A stretch of 64,000 bases of DNA from Solirubrum sp044628455 (GCF_044628455.1 NZ_JBIYZW010000003.1:1-64000), one strand, 5' to 3'; shown: positions 34,108-43,537, counted from the first letter of the stretch. The notes: generated from the letters alone by a model not told the origin. Translations and numbers: made by a program.

Positions 34108-34905
34108 CTAGGCCTGCTCGGCCGGCGTGGCCGAGCCGCGCTTCAGGTCCGGCTGCAGGGCGCTGTGGCTGGGATCGAGGCGGTGAGTGTCGTCGCCGTT
34201 CATCGTCACCAGGGTACCCACGGTTTCGCCCGCTACCAACCGCTGCAGGTTGCCCTCCTTGTTCATGTCGAACACGATGATGGGCAAGTTATTTTCCTTG
34301 CAGAGCGTGAAGGCCGTCATGTCCATCACGTTCAGGTTTTTCTCCATCACCTCGTCGAAGGTAATCTGCGGGTAGCGCGTGGCCGTGGGGTCTTTTTCCG
34401 GGTCGGCGGTGTAGATGCCGTCGACGCGGGTTCCCTTCAGCACCACGTCGGCCTCCACCTCAATGGCGCGCAGCGAGGCGGCCGAGTCGGTGGTGAAGTA
34501 GGGCGAGCCGATGCCGGCGCCGAAGATGACGACGCGGTTTTTCTCGAGGTGGCGCAGGGCACGGCGCCGGATGTACGGCTCGCACACGCGCTGAATGGTG
34601 ACGCCCGAGAGCAGGCGGGTGGGCACGCCCAGCTTTTCGAGGGCGCTCTGCAGGGCCATCGAGTTGATGACGGTAGCCAGCATGCCCATGTAGTCGCCCT
34701 GCACGCGGTCGAGTCCGAAGGCTTCGGCCTGCACGCCGCGGAAGATGTTGCCGCCGCCGATGACGATGGCCACCTGCACGCCCGTTTGGGCCACGGCGCG
34801 GATTTCCTCGGCGTACTGCATCAGGCGCTCAGCATCGATGCCGTACTGCTGCTTGCCCATCAGGGCCTCGCCGCTCAGCTTTAGCAGGATTCGGTTGTAT
34901 TTCAA
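34108..34905 (-). CDS. pyrH: UMP kinase
   Basis: UMP kinase phosphorylates UMP to UDP and is allosterically controlled by GTP and UTP in many bacteria. The 265-residue protein has RILLKLSGEAL at the start, VAIVIGGGNIFRG (nucleotide-binding glycine loop), FGAGIGSPYFTTDSAASLRA and LKGTRVDGIYTADPEKD. The last 25-30 residues (after GTLVTM) are a polar extension beyond the usual family end and are probably disordered. It is followed by frr; the biotin carrier gene lies upstream on the same strand. Confidence 0.98.
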   Translation of the reverse strand: MKYNRILLKLSGEALMGKQQYGIDAERLMQYAEEIRAVAQTGVQVAIVIGGGNIFRGVQAEAFGLDRVQGDYMGMLATVINSMALQSALEKLGVPTRLLSGVTIQRVCEPYIRRRALRHLEKNRVVIFGAGIGSPYFTTDSAASLRAIEVEADVVLKGTRVDGIYTADPEKDPTATRYPQITFDEVMEKNLNVMDMTAFTLCKENNLPIIVFDMNKEGNLQRLVAGETVGTLVTMNGDDTHRLDPSHSALQPDLKRGSATPAEQA

Positions 34906-34960
34906 CGGTCTGGTTTTGAGTGATGACTTGGCAATGCGGCCCGACGGTGCGGGCAGGCGG

Positions 34961-35461
34961 CTAGGCGAACTGCACCAGCACCTGGCCCTTGTTCACGTTG
35001 TCGCGCAACGCCACCTTTACGGCGCTGACCGTGCCGTCGCCGGGCGACTTGATGATGTTTTCCATTTTCATGGCCTCGAGCACCAGCAGCGCGTCGCCTT
35101 TCTGCACCGTTTGGCCGGGCACCACCCGAATGTCCACGATCAGGCCGGGCATAGGCGCCTTCACCTCGTTGATCTTGTGGCTGGCGGCTTGGCTCATGCC
35201 CAGCTTGTCGAGCAGCAGGTCGAAACGGTCCTTGGCCTGCACCTCGAAGCGGCGGCCGGCGAGCTTCAGCTGCACGGTTTTGGCGGCGCCATCCACGCCG
35301 ACCACTTCCACGGGGTAGGAGCGGTTCTGCCACAGCAGGTGGTAGCGGCCGTTGCCCAGTTCCACCAGGTCCCAGCCGAAGGGCTGGCCGTTAACGGTAA
35401 TCTGGTCGGGGCGGTAGTCGACGTCCCAAACGGAATCGGGGCCGGTGCGGACCTGGAGCAT
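34961..35461 (-). CDS. Biotin carboxyl carrier protein of an acyl-CoA carboxylase
   Basis: The 166-residue protein has an N-terminal beta-rich region of about 85 residues and a C-terminal biotinyl domain (about 98-166) with the biotin-attachment motif EAMKME at about 130-135 and the flanking PMPGLIVDIRVVPGQTVQKG. This form resembles the carrier segment of propionyl-CoA or methylcrotonyl-CoA carboxylases more than AccB. The matching carboxylase subunits are not in this window. It is upstream of pyrH by 55 bases. The ATG at 35461 gives a complete domain. Confidence 0.92.
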   Translation of the reverse strand: MLQVRTGPDSVWDVDYRPDQITVNGQPFGWDLVELGNGRYHLLWQNRSYPVEVVGVDGAAKTVQLKLAGRRFEVQAKDRFDLLLDKLGMSQAASHKINEVKAPMPGLIVDIRVVPGQTVQKGDALLVLEAMKMENIIKSPGDGTVSAVKVALRDNVNKGQVLVQFA

Positions 35462-35567
35462 GCGGGCAGGAAATAGGGGTGAGGCGAGGGCGGAAAAGGG
35501 CTTAAAGATAGGCGTAATCTGAAATTATTCCCGAACTTCAAGCCCAGATTACCCCAATTCTACCCCA

Positions 35568-38144
35568 ATGAGATACGCGGCCCTTGGCGCCTTCTTTTTG
35601 GCCATTGCCTTGCCCTTTAGCTCACTAGGGCAATCTTCCAAGCCGGCTCCTAAAAAAAGCAGTGCCCGCAAGGCACCCGCAGCTCAGGCGGCGCCGGCCG
35701 CGCAGATTTCGTCGCAATCGGCTTTGGTGGTGCCCAACTGGCTGCCACCCGTCAACCCCGTGCAGCCCGCGGCCACCATCCTGCACAACGTACTCGACAC
35801 CAAGCTCGACGTGCGCTTCGACTGGGCCAAGCAGTGGCTGCTGGGTACGGCCACCCTCACCGTGCGGCCGCACTTCTACCCCCAAACCCAGCTGGTGCTC
35901 GATGCCAAGGGCTTCGATGTGAAAAGCGTGAAGCTGCTGGCGGGCGCCAAGGAGAAAAACCTCAACTACCAGTACGATAAGCGGCGCCTGACCATCACCC
36001 TGGACAAGGCCTACACCCGCACCGAGCCTTACCAGGTGCGCATTCAGTACGTGGCCAAGCCCAACGAGCTGGCCGTGGGCGGCAGCGCGGCCATTACGGC
36101 CGACAAGGGGCTGTACTTTATCAACCCGCTGGGGACCGATAAGAACAAGCCTCGTCAGATCTGGACCCAGGGCGAGACCGAAGCCAGCTCGTGCTGGTTT
36201 CCGACCATCGACCGGCCCAACCAGCGCATGACCCAGGAAATCAGCCTGACGGTGGAGCAGCAGTTCAAGACGCTGTCCAACGGCCTGCTGGTGGCTTCGA
36301 AGCGCAACGCCGACGGCACCCGCACCGACACCTGGAAGCTGAGCCAGCCCCACGCGCCCTACCTGGCCATGCTGGCCGTGGGCGACTACGCCGTCATCAA
36401 CGACACCTGGCGCGGCAAGCCCGTGGACTACTACGTGGAGCCCAAGTACGCCGCTTCGGCCAAGGCCATCTTCGGCAACACCCCGCAGATGATGGACTTC
36501 TTCTCCAAGAAGCTGGGCGTGGATTACCCCTGGGAAAAATACGCCCAGGTGGCAGTGCGCGACTACGTGTCGGGGGCTATGGAAAACACCACGGCCACCG
36601 TGCACGGTGAGAACGTGCAGCTTACCAAGCGCGAGCTGCTCGACGAAAACCGCGACGACGTCATTGCCCACGAGCTGTTTCACCAGTGGTTCGGCGACTA
36701 CGTAACCACCGAGTCGTGGGCCAACCTGCCGCTTAACGAGTCGTTTGCCGACTACTCCGAATACCTCTGGGCCGAGTACAAGTACGGCCGCGAGGAAGCC
36801 GAGCTGCAAAACCAGAAGAAGCTGGAGTACTACTTTGAGGAAGCCCAGAGCAAACGCGAGCCGCTGATTCGCTACCGCTACGCCAGCCAGGAAGACATGT
36901 TTGACCGCCACTCCTACGAGAAGGGCGGCCGCGTGCTGCACATGCTGCGCCACTACGTGGGCGACGACGCGTTTTTCACCACCCTCAACCGCTACCTGAC
37001 CCAGAACAAGCACTCGGCGGTGGAAATCGACGAGCTGCGCATGGCCTTCGAGGACGTGACCGGAGAAGACCTGATGTGGTTTTTCGATCAGTGGTTTCTG
37101 CAGCGCGGACACCCGGAGCTGGCCGTGTCGCACAGCTACGCCGATGGCAAAGTGAGTTTGCGGGTGGTGCAGAAGCAGGATACCACCTACCAGCCGGTGT
37201 ACCGCCTGCCCGTGACGGTGACCACCTGGAACAACAACCAGCCCACCGACCACCGCATTGTGGTGACGCGGGCCGATCAGACGTTTCAGCTGCCGGTAAA
37301 CCAGCGACCCAGCCTGGTACACTTCGATTCGGACAAGATGCTGCTGGCCAACCTGGAGGAAAGCAAGACCCAGGACGAGCTGCTTTACCAGTACCACCAC
37401 GCCCGTAACTTCCTCTCGAAGCTTCAGGCCATCCAGGAGCTGCGCCCCAAAGTAGGCGACCTGGCCGTGAGCGGCATGCTGCGCAATGGCCTCAATGACA
37501 AGTTCTGGGGCACCCGCCACGCCGCTGTGGAAGCCCTGCGCCGCTACAAAGGTCCGGAGGGCGGAGCCATCCGCAAGGATCTGCAGCGCGTAGCCGCCAC
37601 CGACAAGAACAGCAAAGTGCGCAGCGCGGCCGTGCTGGCCCTGGCCACTTTCCCGAACGAGGACTTCAGCGAGGTCTACGCCAAGGCGCTGACCGATAGC
37701 TCCTACTTGGTAATGGGCGCCGCCGTCAGCGCCCTCACCAAGGCCCCGACAGCAAACACGCGCGAGGCCATTCATGCGCTGCAGAACGAAACCAACCCGG
37801 CGCTGGTCACTGCGCTTTCGGGCTACTACGCCCTCAACGGCAACGCCGATCAGTACCCCTGGTACCTGCGGCGCCTCGACGACAGCAACCCCGTGGAGCT
37901 GTATCAGGTGGCGCAGGACTTTGGCACCTTTATGCTGCGCATGCCCGCCGTGGAGCGCGATAAGGGAGTGAAAAAGCTCGAGACGATGGCCCGCACCCAT
38001 CCGGAGTATTACGTGCGCTTAGGGGCCTTTCACGGCCTGCGGACTTTGTCAGGCAACATGCCGGCGCTGAAAACCACGCTGGCGGATATTCGCACCAAGG
38101 AAAAAGATGAGCGGTTGGTGGGTATCTATAACCTGCTGCAATAA
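35568..38144 (+). CDS. Exported M1-family metallo-aminopeptidase with HEAT-like C-terminus
   Basis: The 858-residue protein has a signal peptide (about 1-21, ending SLGQ) and a basic linker. Residues 55-560 carry the M1 peptidase core: GAMEN at 336-340 (binding the substrate N-terminus), HELFHQW with the zinc motif HExxH at about 368-372, and NESFADY about 19 residues later giving the third zinc ligand. The last 230 residues form short paired helices resembling HEAT repeats (RNGLNDKFWGTRHAAVEAL, KVRSAAVLALATFP). It cleaves N-terminal amino acids from peptides in the periplasm. It is a single gene. Confidence 0.95.
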   Translation: MRYAALGAFFLAIALPFSSLGQSSKPAPKKSSARKAPAAQAAPAAQISSQSALVVPNWLPPVNPVQPAATILHNVLDTKLDVRFDWAKQWLLGTATLTVRPHFYPQTQLVLDAKGFDVKSVKLLAGAKEKNLNYQYDKRRLTITLDKAYTRTEPYQVRIQYVAKPNELAVGGSAAITADKGLYFINPLGTDKNKPRQIWTQGETEASSCWFPTIDRPNQRMTQEISLTVEQQFKTLSNGLLVASKRNADGTRTDTWKLSQPHAPYLAMLAVGDYAVINDTWRGKPVDYYVEPKYAASAKAIFGNTPQMMDFFSKKLGVDYPWEKYAQVAVRDYVSGAMENTTATVHGENVQLTKRELLDENRDDVIAHELFHQWFGDYVTTESWANLPLNESFADYSEYLWAEYKYGREEAELQNQKKLEYYFEEAQSKREPLIRYRYASQEDMFDRHSYEKGGRVLHMLRHYVGDDAFFTTLNRYLTQNKHSAVEIDELRMAFEDVTGEDLMWFFDQWFLQRGHPELAVSHSYADGKVSLRVVQKQDTTYQPVYRLPVTVTTWNNNQPTDHRIVVTRADQTFQLPVNQRPSLVHFDSDKMLLANLEESKTQDELLYQYHHARNFLSKLQAIQELRPKVGDLAVSGMLRNGLNDKFWGTRHAAVEALRRYKGPEGGAIRKDLQRVAATDKNSKVRSAAVLALATFPNEDFSEVYAKALTDSSYLVMGAAVSALTKAPTANTREAIHALQNETNPALVTALSGYYALNGNADQYPWYLRRLDDSNPVELYQVAQDFGTFMLRMPAVERDKGVKKLETMARTHPEYYVRLGAFHGLRTLSGNMPALKTTLADIRTKEKDERLVGIYNLLQ

Positions 38145-38219
38145 AGGTCGATGCCGCTTTTTTTAGCCCCGGCCGGCCGGGCAAAGCAAAAAAATAAATG
38201 CAGGTTTTTGCTTCATGGC

Positions 38220-38249
38220 TTGACTTGCATCAGAAAGCACCTAATTTTG
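38220..38249 (+). promoter_or_regulatory. Promoter of the tRNA-Tyr/Gly/Thr-tuf unit
   Basis: TTG (38220-38222), a 19-base spacer and TAATTTTG (38242-38249) form a full -33/-7 promoter 83 bases before tRNA-Tyr. Confidence 0.8.
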
Positions 38250-38332
38250 CGTCTCCATTCAGCAACGGGGCAAACAAAACCCCGCTAATTGAACGGGAAA
38301 AGGCTTCGGCAACCGGCCGGGGCGCGCAAATC

Positions 38333-38415
38333 GGGGGGATTCCAGAGTGGCCAAATGGATCAGACTGTAAATCTGCTGTCTTCGGACTTCGGAGGTTCGA
38401 ATCCTCCTCCCCCCA
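38333..38415 (+). tRNA. tRNA-Tyr (anticodon GTA)
   Basis: An 83-nt class II tRNA: acceptor GGGGGGA pairs with TCCCCCC, anticodon loop CTGTAAA with anticodon GTA, a long variable arm (TGTCTTCGGACTTC) and T loop TTCGAAT. CCA is not encoded. Confidence 0.96.
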
Positions 38416-38443
38416 CACCCTTTTTCTTGTCAGTGCCCTTTAC

Positions 38444-38516
38444 GCGGGAGTAGCTCAGTTGGTAGAGCGGCAGCCTTCCAAGCTGCAGGTCGCGGGTTCG
38501 AACCTCGTCTCCCGCT
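38444..38516 (+). tRNA. tRNA-Gly (anticodon TCC)
   Basis: A 73-nt cloverleaf: acceptor GCGGGAG pairs with CTCCCGC, anticodon stem GCAGC/GCTGC closes CTTCCAA with anticodon TCC. It lies 28 bases after tRNA-Tyr. Confidence 0.96.
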
Positions 38517-38557
38517 CACTTTCGCCAGCAAGGCCCTGACAAGAAGTAAAGCAACCA

Positions 38558-38629
<72 letters not shown>

Positions 38630-38785
38630 CAGAGTGAACCCAACGGGGCAGCGCGCCTGTCGCCGTCTGGCCTGCAAGAAGCGACGTGCAGTTTTTTCCT
38701 AGGAGAAGTCTGCGTATCGCTTTCGTGCAGTATAACCACAGCGCGTTTCTCTTTTTCCTCAAAATTTCTTCCCAATCTCTTTACA

Positions 38786-39973
38786 ATGGCTAAAGAAACT
38801 TTTGACCGTTCCAAGCCGCACGTAAACATCGGCACGATCGGTCACGTGGACCACGGCAAAACGACCCTGACCGCTGCCATCACCACGGTGCTGGCCAACA
38901 AAGGTCTGGCCGCCAAGCGTGACTTCTCCTCGATCGACAACGCGCCCGAGGAAAAAGAGCGTGGTATCACCATCAACACCGCTCACGTCGAGTACTCCAC
39001 CGAAAACCGTCACTACGCTCACGTTGACTGCCCTGGTCACGCTGACTACGTGAAGAACATGGTAACGGGTGCTGCCCAGATGGACGGCGCTATCCTCGTG
39101 GTAGCTGCTACCGACGGCCCGATGCCCCAGACCCGTGAGCACATCCTGCTGGCTCGCCAGGTAGGTGTACCGCAGCTGGTAGTGTTCATGAACAAAGTGG
39201 ACATGGTGGATGACCCCGAGCTGCTTGAGCTGGTGGAAATGGAAATCCGCGAACTGCTCTCGTTCTACGACTTCGACGGCGACAACATTCCGGTTATCCA
39301 AGGCTCGGCCCTGGGCGGCCTGAACGGCGACGCTACCTGGGTTCCCAAAATCGAGGAGCTGATGGCCGCGGTTGACTCGTTCATTCCGATTCCTCCCCGT
39401 CTGACCGACCAGCCCTTCCTGATGCCGGTAGAAGACGTGTTCTCGATTACGGGTCGTGGCACGGTTGCCACCGGTCGTATCGAGCGCGGCGTAATCAACT
39501 CGGGTGAAGCCGTTGAAATCCTGGGCATGGGTGCTGAAAACCTCAAGTCGGTAGTAACCGGCGTTGAGATGTTCCGCAAAATCCTGGACCGTGGCGAAGC
39601 TGGCGACAACGTAGGTCTGCTGCTCCGTGGCATTGAAAAAGAAGCCATCCGTCGCGGCATGGTTATCTGCAAGCCCGGCTCGGTAACCCCCCACAAAAAA
39701 TTCAAGGCTGAGGTTTACGTGCTGTCGAAAGAGGAAGGTGGCCGTCACACGCCCTTCTTCAACAACTACCGTCCGCAGTTCTACTTCCGCACCACCGACG
39801 TAACCGGCATCATCTCGCTGGCCGAAGGCGTGGAAATGGTAATGCCCGGCGACAACGTGACCATCTCGGTAGAGCTGATCAACGCCGTGGCCATGGAAAA
39901 AGGTCTGCGCTTCGCTATCCGCGAAGGTGGCCGTACGGTAGGTGCCGGTCAGGTGACCGAAATCCTCGACTAA
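38786..39973 (+). CDS. tuf: Elongation factor Tu
   Basis: EF-Tu carries aminoacyl-tRNA to the ribosome as a ternary complex with GTP. The 395-residue protein has GHVDHGKTTLTAAI (P loop, residues 19-32), DCPGHADY (G3), NKVDMVDD (G4) and GSALGG (G5), then domains II and III ending RTVGAGQVTEILD. Codon use is strongly biased. It follows the tRNA-Tyr/Gly/Thr group, a classic tRNA-tuf arrangement, and ends at an intrinsic terminator. Confidence 0.99.
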   Translation: MAKETFDRSKPHVNIGTIGHVDHGKTTLTAAITTVLANKGLAAKRDFSSIDNAPEEKERGITINTAHVEYSTENRHYAHVDCPGHADYVKNMVTGAAQMDGAILVVAATDGPMPQTREHILLARQVGVPQLVVFMNKVDMVDDPELLELVEMEIRELLSFYDFDGDNIPVIQGSALGGLNGDATWVPKIEELMAAVDSFIPIPPRLTDQPFLMPVEDVFSITGRGTVATGRIERGVINSGEAVEILGMGAENLKSVVTGVEMFRKILDRGEAGDNVGLLLRGIEKEAIRRGMVICKPGSVTPHKKFKAEVYVLSKEEGGRHTPFFNNYRPQFYFRTTDVTGIISLAEGVEMVMPGDNVTISVELINAVAMEKGLRFAIREGGRTVGAGQVTEILD

Positions 39974-39991
39974 TTTCCGCTGAATCAAGAC

Positions 39992-40027
39992 AATCCGCCT
40001 CCGATTTTTCGGGGGCGGATTTGTTTT
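39992..40027 (+). terminator. tuf terminator
   Basis: Stem AATCCGCCTCCGA / TCGGGGGCGGATT with a short T loop and T-rich tail, 18 bases after the tuf stop. It partly overlaps the next promoter. Confidence 0.8.
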
Positions 40028-40050
40028 GTATAAACAGTTTCCTACATTTG
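40021..40050 (+). promoter_or_regulatory. Promoter of the tRNA-Trp/secE/nusG unit
   Basis: TTG (40021-40023), a 19-base spacer and TACATTTG (40043-40050) form an exact -33/-7 promoter 39 bases before tRNA-Trp. Confidence 0.8.
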
Positions 40051-40089
40051 CAGTCCCATTCGGAATCCTCTGAAATGGGAAACGCTTAC

Positions 40090-40160
40090 ACGGGCGTAGT
40101 TCAAGGGTAGAATAGAGGTCTCCAAAACCTTTGATGGGAGTTCGAATCTCTCCGCCCGTG
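40090..40160 (+). tRNA. tRNA-Trp (anticodon CCA)
   Basis: A 71-nt cloverleaf: acceptor ACGGGCG pairs with CGCCCGT, anticodon loop CTCCAAA with anticodon CCA, T loop TTCGAAT. It precedes secE, a conserved tRNA-Trp-secE-nusG order. Confidence 0.96.
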
Positions 40161-40228
40161 CTGATTCCAAATGGCCGGCCGCTGGTGCAGCGGCCGCTTT
40201 TGCCTTACCGTCAACCGGCACATCAATC

Positions 40229-40423
40229 ATGGACAAGCTGACGAAATACTTCCGCGACACCGTCGAGGAGATGCGCTACAAGACTACGTGGCCGACCTTC
40301 GCCGAGCTGCAGAAGAGCGCCGGCATGGTGCTCATCGGCTCCATCGCGTTTGCCATCGTGGTCGGTCTGATGGATGTGTCGTTTGAGTCGCTGTTGAAGG
40401 CGTTCTACAACTCGTTCCGCTAG
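40229..40423 (+). CDS. secE: Preprotein translocase subunit SecE
   Basis: SecE is the small subunit that stabilises SecY in the inner-membrane protein channel. The 64-residue protein is of the short single-helix type: an amphipathic cytoplasmic helix with EMRYKTTWPTFAELQKS (conserved W-P at the membrane surface) followed by one membrane segment (GMVLIGSIAFAIVVGLMDV). It is followed 20 bases later by nusG, the usual order. Confidence 0.95.
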   Translation: MDKLTKYFRDTVEEMRYKTTWPTFAELQKSAGMVLIGSIAFAIVVGLMDVSFESLLKAFYNSFR

Positions 40424-40443
40424 CCCAGACTTAAGCTAATCCG

Positions 40444-41004
40444 ATGGGAGAATTGAAGTGGTACGTGGTTCGCTCGGTGAGCGGACAAGAAAAGAAAGCC
40501 AAGCAGTACCTCGAAACCGAGATTCACCGCCACGGCCTCGATGAGTTGGTACCGCAGGTGCTGATTCCGGCCGAGAAGGTGTACGAGATGCGCAACGGCA
40601 AGAAGCGGGTGCGCGAGCGGAGCTTCTTTCCCGGCTACATCCTGATTCATGCCGACCTGACCCACGGCGAGGTAGACCACATCATCACCAGCACGCCTGG
40701 GGTGCTGGGCTTCCTCAGCGACAAGGAAGGCAAAACCGCCAACACCAAGCCCGTGCCGCTGCGCATGAGCGAAGTAAACCGCATCCTCGGCATCGTGGAT
40801 GAAACGGAAGAGCAGACCGCCACGCTGGAGGTGCCTTTCGTGGTGAACGAAACGGTGAAGGTTATCGACGGACCGTTCAACGGTTTCTCGGGCACAGTCA
40901 ACGAGGTGTTCGAGGAGCGCAAGAAGCTGAACGTGATTGTCAAGATTTTCGGCCGTGCCCAGCCCGTAGAGCTGAGCTACACGCAGGTCGAGAAAGAAGT
41001 ATAG
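40444..41004 (+). CDS. nusG: Transcription termination/antitermination factor NusG
   Basis: NusG binds RNA polymerase and links it to Rho or to the ribosome. The 186-residue protein has the NGN domain (KWYVVRSVSGQEKKAKQYL, RSFFPGYILIHADL) and a C-terminal KOW domain (VKVIDGPFNGFSGTVNEVFE). The length is normal. It lies between secE and rplK, as in most bacteria. Confidence 0.98.
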   Translation: MGELKWYVVRSVSGQEKKAKQYLETEIHRHGLDELVPQVLIPAEKVYEMRNGKKRVRERSFFPGYILIHADLTHGEVDHIITSTPGVLGFLSDKEGKTANTKPVPLRMSEVNRILGIVDETEEQTATLEVPFVVNETVKVIDGPFNGFSGTVNEVFEERKKLNVIVKIFGRAQPVELSYTQVEKEV

Positions 41005-41116
41005 ACTGTTACAAGTACGGCCCCGGGTCAGCTGCTCCAGACCCGAGGTTGCTTCCATAGGAGCATTTTTGAACCGATGTTGGGCGCCACCCAACGTCGA
41101 CCTTTAACCAACCCAA

Positions 41117-41560
41117 ATGGCCAAGGAAATCAGAGGTTACCTGAAGCTTCAGGTAAAGGGAGGCGCGGCAAACCCTGCCCCGCCGATTGGACCTGCGCTT
41201 GGTTCGAAAGGCTTGAACATCATGGAATTCTGCAAGCAGTTCAACGCTCGCACCCAGGATAAAGCCGGCCAAGTGTTACCTGTTCTCATCACCATGTACA
41301 CTGACAAGTCGTTTGACTTTGTCATCAAGACGCCGCCTGCGCCGATCCTGCTCATGGAAGCAGCGAAGATTCAGAGCGGGTCGAAAGAGCCGAACCGTAA
41401 CAAGGTTGGCTCGGTGACCTGGGACCAAGTCCGCCAAATTGCCGAAACGAAAATGCCCGACTTGAACGCCTTCAAGATCGAGTCGGCCATGAAGCTCGTG
41501 GCTGGCACCGCTCGCAGCATGGGCCTCACCATTACGGGCGAAAGCCCCCTCACCAAGTAA
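41117..41560 (+). CDS. rplK: 50S ribosomal protein L11
   Basis: L11 binds the GTPase-associated centre of 23S rRNA. The 147-residue protein shows GYLKLQVKGGAANPAPPIGP ALG at the N-terminus (proline-rich hinge) and the C-terminal rRNA-binding helices (KIESAMKLVAGTARSMGLTI). It starts the rplKAJL cluster 112 bases after nusG and 12 bases before rplA. Confidence 0.98.
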   Translation: MAKEIRGYLKLQVKGGAANPAPPIGPALGSKGLNIMEFCKQFNARTQDKAGQVLPVLITMYTDKSFDFVIKTPPAPILLMEAAKIQSGSKEPNRNKVGSVTWDQVRQIAETKMPDLNAFKIESAMKLVAGTARSMGLTITGESPLTK

Positions 41561-41572
41561 TCGGCTACGACC

Positions 41573-42271
41573 ATGGCAAAAGTGAGCAAAAAGCGCAAGG
41601 AAGCCCTTGCCAAATTTGACCTGACGGAAGTACGCTCGCTGCAGGATGCGGCCAAAGTGGTAAAGGAAATCACCTTCACCAAGTTTGACGCCTCGGTAGA
41701 CATCGACGTACGCCTGGGTGTTGACCCCCGCAAAGCCGACCAGATGGTACGTGGCGTAGCCACGCTGCCCCACGGTACCGGCAAAACGGTTCGCGTGCTG
41801 GCGCTGGTGACTCCGGACAAGGAAGCCGAAGCTACCGCTGCTGGTGCTGACTTCGTTGGTCTGGACGACTACATCGCCAAGATCGAGAAGGGCTGGACCG
41901 ACATCGACGTAATCATCACGATGCCGGCCGTAATGGCCAAAGTAGGCCGTCTGGGCCGCGTATTGGGTCCGCGTGGCCTGATGCCGAACCCCAAGTCGGG
42001 CACCGTAACCACGGACGTAGCCAAGGCCGTGCAGGAAGTGAAGGCTGGTAAGATCGACTTCAAAGTTGACAAGACCGGCATCATTCACACCTCGGTTGGC
42101 AAAGTGTCGTTCACCGAGGACAAACTCGCGGAAAACGCACTGGAGCTGATCCAGACCCTGCAGCGTCTGAAGCCTTCGTCGGCCAAGGGCACCTACATCA
42201 AGAGCATCACGCTCTCGAGCACGATGAGCCCGGGCGTACCGGTTGACACGCAGGTTAATTCCGCCAAATAA
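41573..42271 (+). CDS. rplA: 50S ribosomal protein L1
   Basis: L1 forms the mobile stalk at the ribosomal E site and often represses its own operon. The 232-residue protein has the N-terminal FDLTEVRSLQDAAKVVKEI, GVDPRKADQMVRGVATLPHG TGK, and GRVLGPRGLMPNPKSGTVT in the RNA-binding region. It follows rplK by 12 bases. Confidence 0.98.
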   Translation: MAKVSKKRKEALAKFDLTEVRSLQDAAKVVKEITFTKFDASVDIDVRLGVDPRKADQMVRGVATLPHGTGKTVRVLALVTPDKEAEATAAGADFVGLDDYIAKIEKGWTDIDVIITMPAVMAKVGRLGRVLGPRGLMPNPKSGTVTTDVAKAVQEVKAGKIDFKVDKTGIIHTSVGKVSFTEDKLAENALELIQTLQRLKPSSAKGTYIKSITLSSTMSPGVPVDTQVNSAK

Positions 42272-42286
42272 GCAACGCGCCTGATC

Positions 42287-42841
42287 ATGACGAAGGAAGA
42301 AAAATACGCCCTCGTAGATGAGCTGGCCGAGAAGTTCGGCGAATACAGCTTCTTCTACCTCACGGATGCCTCGGGCATGACCGTGGCGAAGATCAACGAA
42401 TTCCGTCGCCTGTGCTACACGCGCGGCATGGAGTACAAGGTCTACAAGAACACCCTGATCCGCAAAGCGCTGGACCGCCTCTCGGGCGACACCGCCGAGC
42501 TGGATGCAGCCCTGAAAGGCCAGTCGGGCATCCTGTTCTCGAAAGAGTCGGGCTCGGCCCCTGCCAAGCTGCTGAAGGACTTTTACAAGTCGCAGAACTA
42601 CGGCAAGAACGTAGTGCCGAAGCCGGTGCTGAAAGGCGCTTACCTCGACAGCGACCTGTTCGTGGGTGCCAACCAGCTCGAAACGCTGGCCACCATCAAA
42701 GGCAAGCAGGAACTCATCGGTGAAATCATCGGTCTGCTCCAGTCGCCCGCCAAAAACGTTATCGGCGCTCTGCAGAGCGGCGGCAACAAGCTGGCTGGCA
42801 TCCTCAAAACCCTCTCGGAAAAAGAAGAGGCCGCAGGCTAA
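42287..42841 (+). CDS. rplJ: 50S ribosomal protein L10
   Basis: L10 anchors L7/L12 dimers on the ribosome stalk. The 184-residue protein begins TKEEKYALVDELAEKFGEYS and has the conserved AKINEFRRLCYTRGMEYKVYKNTL core; its C-terminal helix (IGALQSGGNKLAGILKTLSE) is the L7/L12 binding site. It is 15 bases after rplA, leaving no room for a long leader between the two. Confidence 0.98.
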   Translation: MTKEEKYALVDELAEKFGEYSFFYLTDASGMTVAKINEFRRLCYTRGMEYKVYKNTLIRKALDRLSGDTAELDAALKGQSGILFSKESGSAPAKLLKDFYKSQNYGKNVVPKPVLKGAYLDSDLFVGANQLETLATIKGKQELIGEIIGLLQSPAKNVIGALQSGGNKLAGILKTLSEKEEAAG

Positions 42842-42901
42842 CCGCTGCTCTCTTTCATTCAATTCAATCGTTTTCAACAACACCCCCAAATTTTTTGCAA
42901 A

Positions 42902-43282
42902 ATGGCAGATCTGAAAGCATTTGCAGAGCAGCTCGTTAGCCTGACCGTTAAAGAAGTTAACGAACTGGCAACCATCCTGAAGGACGAGTACGGCATCGAG
43001 CCGGCAGCTGCTGCTCCGGTAATGATGGCTGGCGGTGGCGCTGGCGCTGCTGCTGAGGCTCCCGAAGAGAAGACTTCGTTCGACGTAATCCTGAAGTCAG
43101 CTGGCGCTCAGAAACTGGCTGTAGTGAAGCTGGTGAAAGACCTGACCGGCCTGGGCCTGAAGGAAGCCAAAGAACTGGTTGACGGCGCTCCGAAGCCCCT
43201 GAAAGAAGGTGTTGCCAAAGACGAGGCTGAAGGCCTGAAGAAGCAGCTGGAAGAAGCTGGTGCTGAAGTAGAGGTTAAGTAA
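42902..43282 (+). CDS. rplL: 50S ribosomal protein L7/L12
   Basis: L7/L12 recruits translation GTPases. The 126-residue protein has the dimerising N-terminus (LKAFAEQLVSLTVKEVNELA), an Ala/Gly hinge, and the C-terminal domain (EKTSFDVILKSAGAQKLAVV, LKEAKELVDGAPKPLKEG). A hairpin with a T tract about 100 bases downstream may attenuate transcription into rpoB. Confidence 0.98.
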   Translation: MADLKAFAEQLVSLTVKEVNELATILKDEYGIEPAAAAPVMMAGGGAGAAAEAPEEKTSFDVILKSAGAQKLAVVKLVKDLTGLGLKEAKELVDGAPKPLKEGVAKDEAEGLKKQLEEAGAEVEVK

Positions 43283-43381
43283 TTACCCTCCGACCCCACC
43301 TGCTTCATCGGACGGACCCCGCGGTTACCGGTGACCATTCAGTCAGCCGTTTCCGTTTCGACCCGCCCAACAAGCATGGAG

Positions 43382-43410
43382 AAGGCCTGGCAACTAAGTC
43401 AGGTCTTTTC
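43382..43410 (+). terminator. Possible attenuator between rplL and rpoB
   Basis: Stem AAGGCCTG / CAGGTCTT with a 10-base loop followed by TTTTC, about 130 bases before rpoB. It is placed like the rplL-rpoB attenuator of other bacteria; it is also near a small palindrome GTTTGTAG-C-CTACAAAC at 43413-43429. Confidence 0.45.
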
Positions 43411-43537
43411 CTGTTTGTAGCCTACAAACTTTGCCAAACGCGGTTTCCACGCCCCCAGGGGCGTTTTCGCGCGTCTACGTGGGGAATCTACGCAAAGTTT
43501 GACGTTTCACCCCCAGACATTTTAACCCCCTTACACG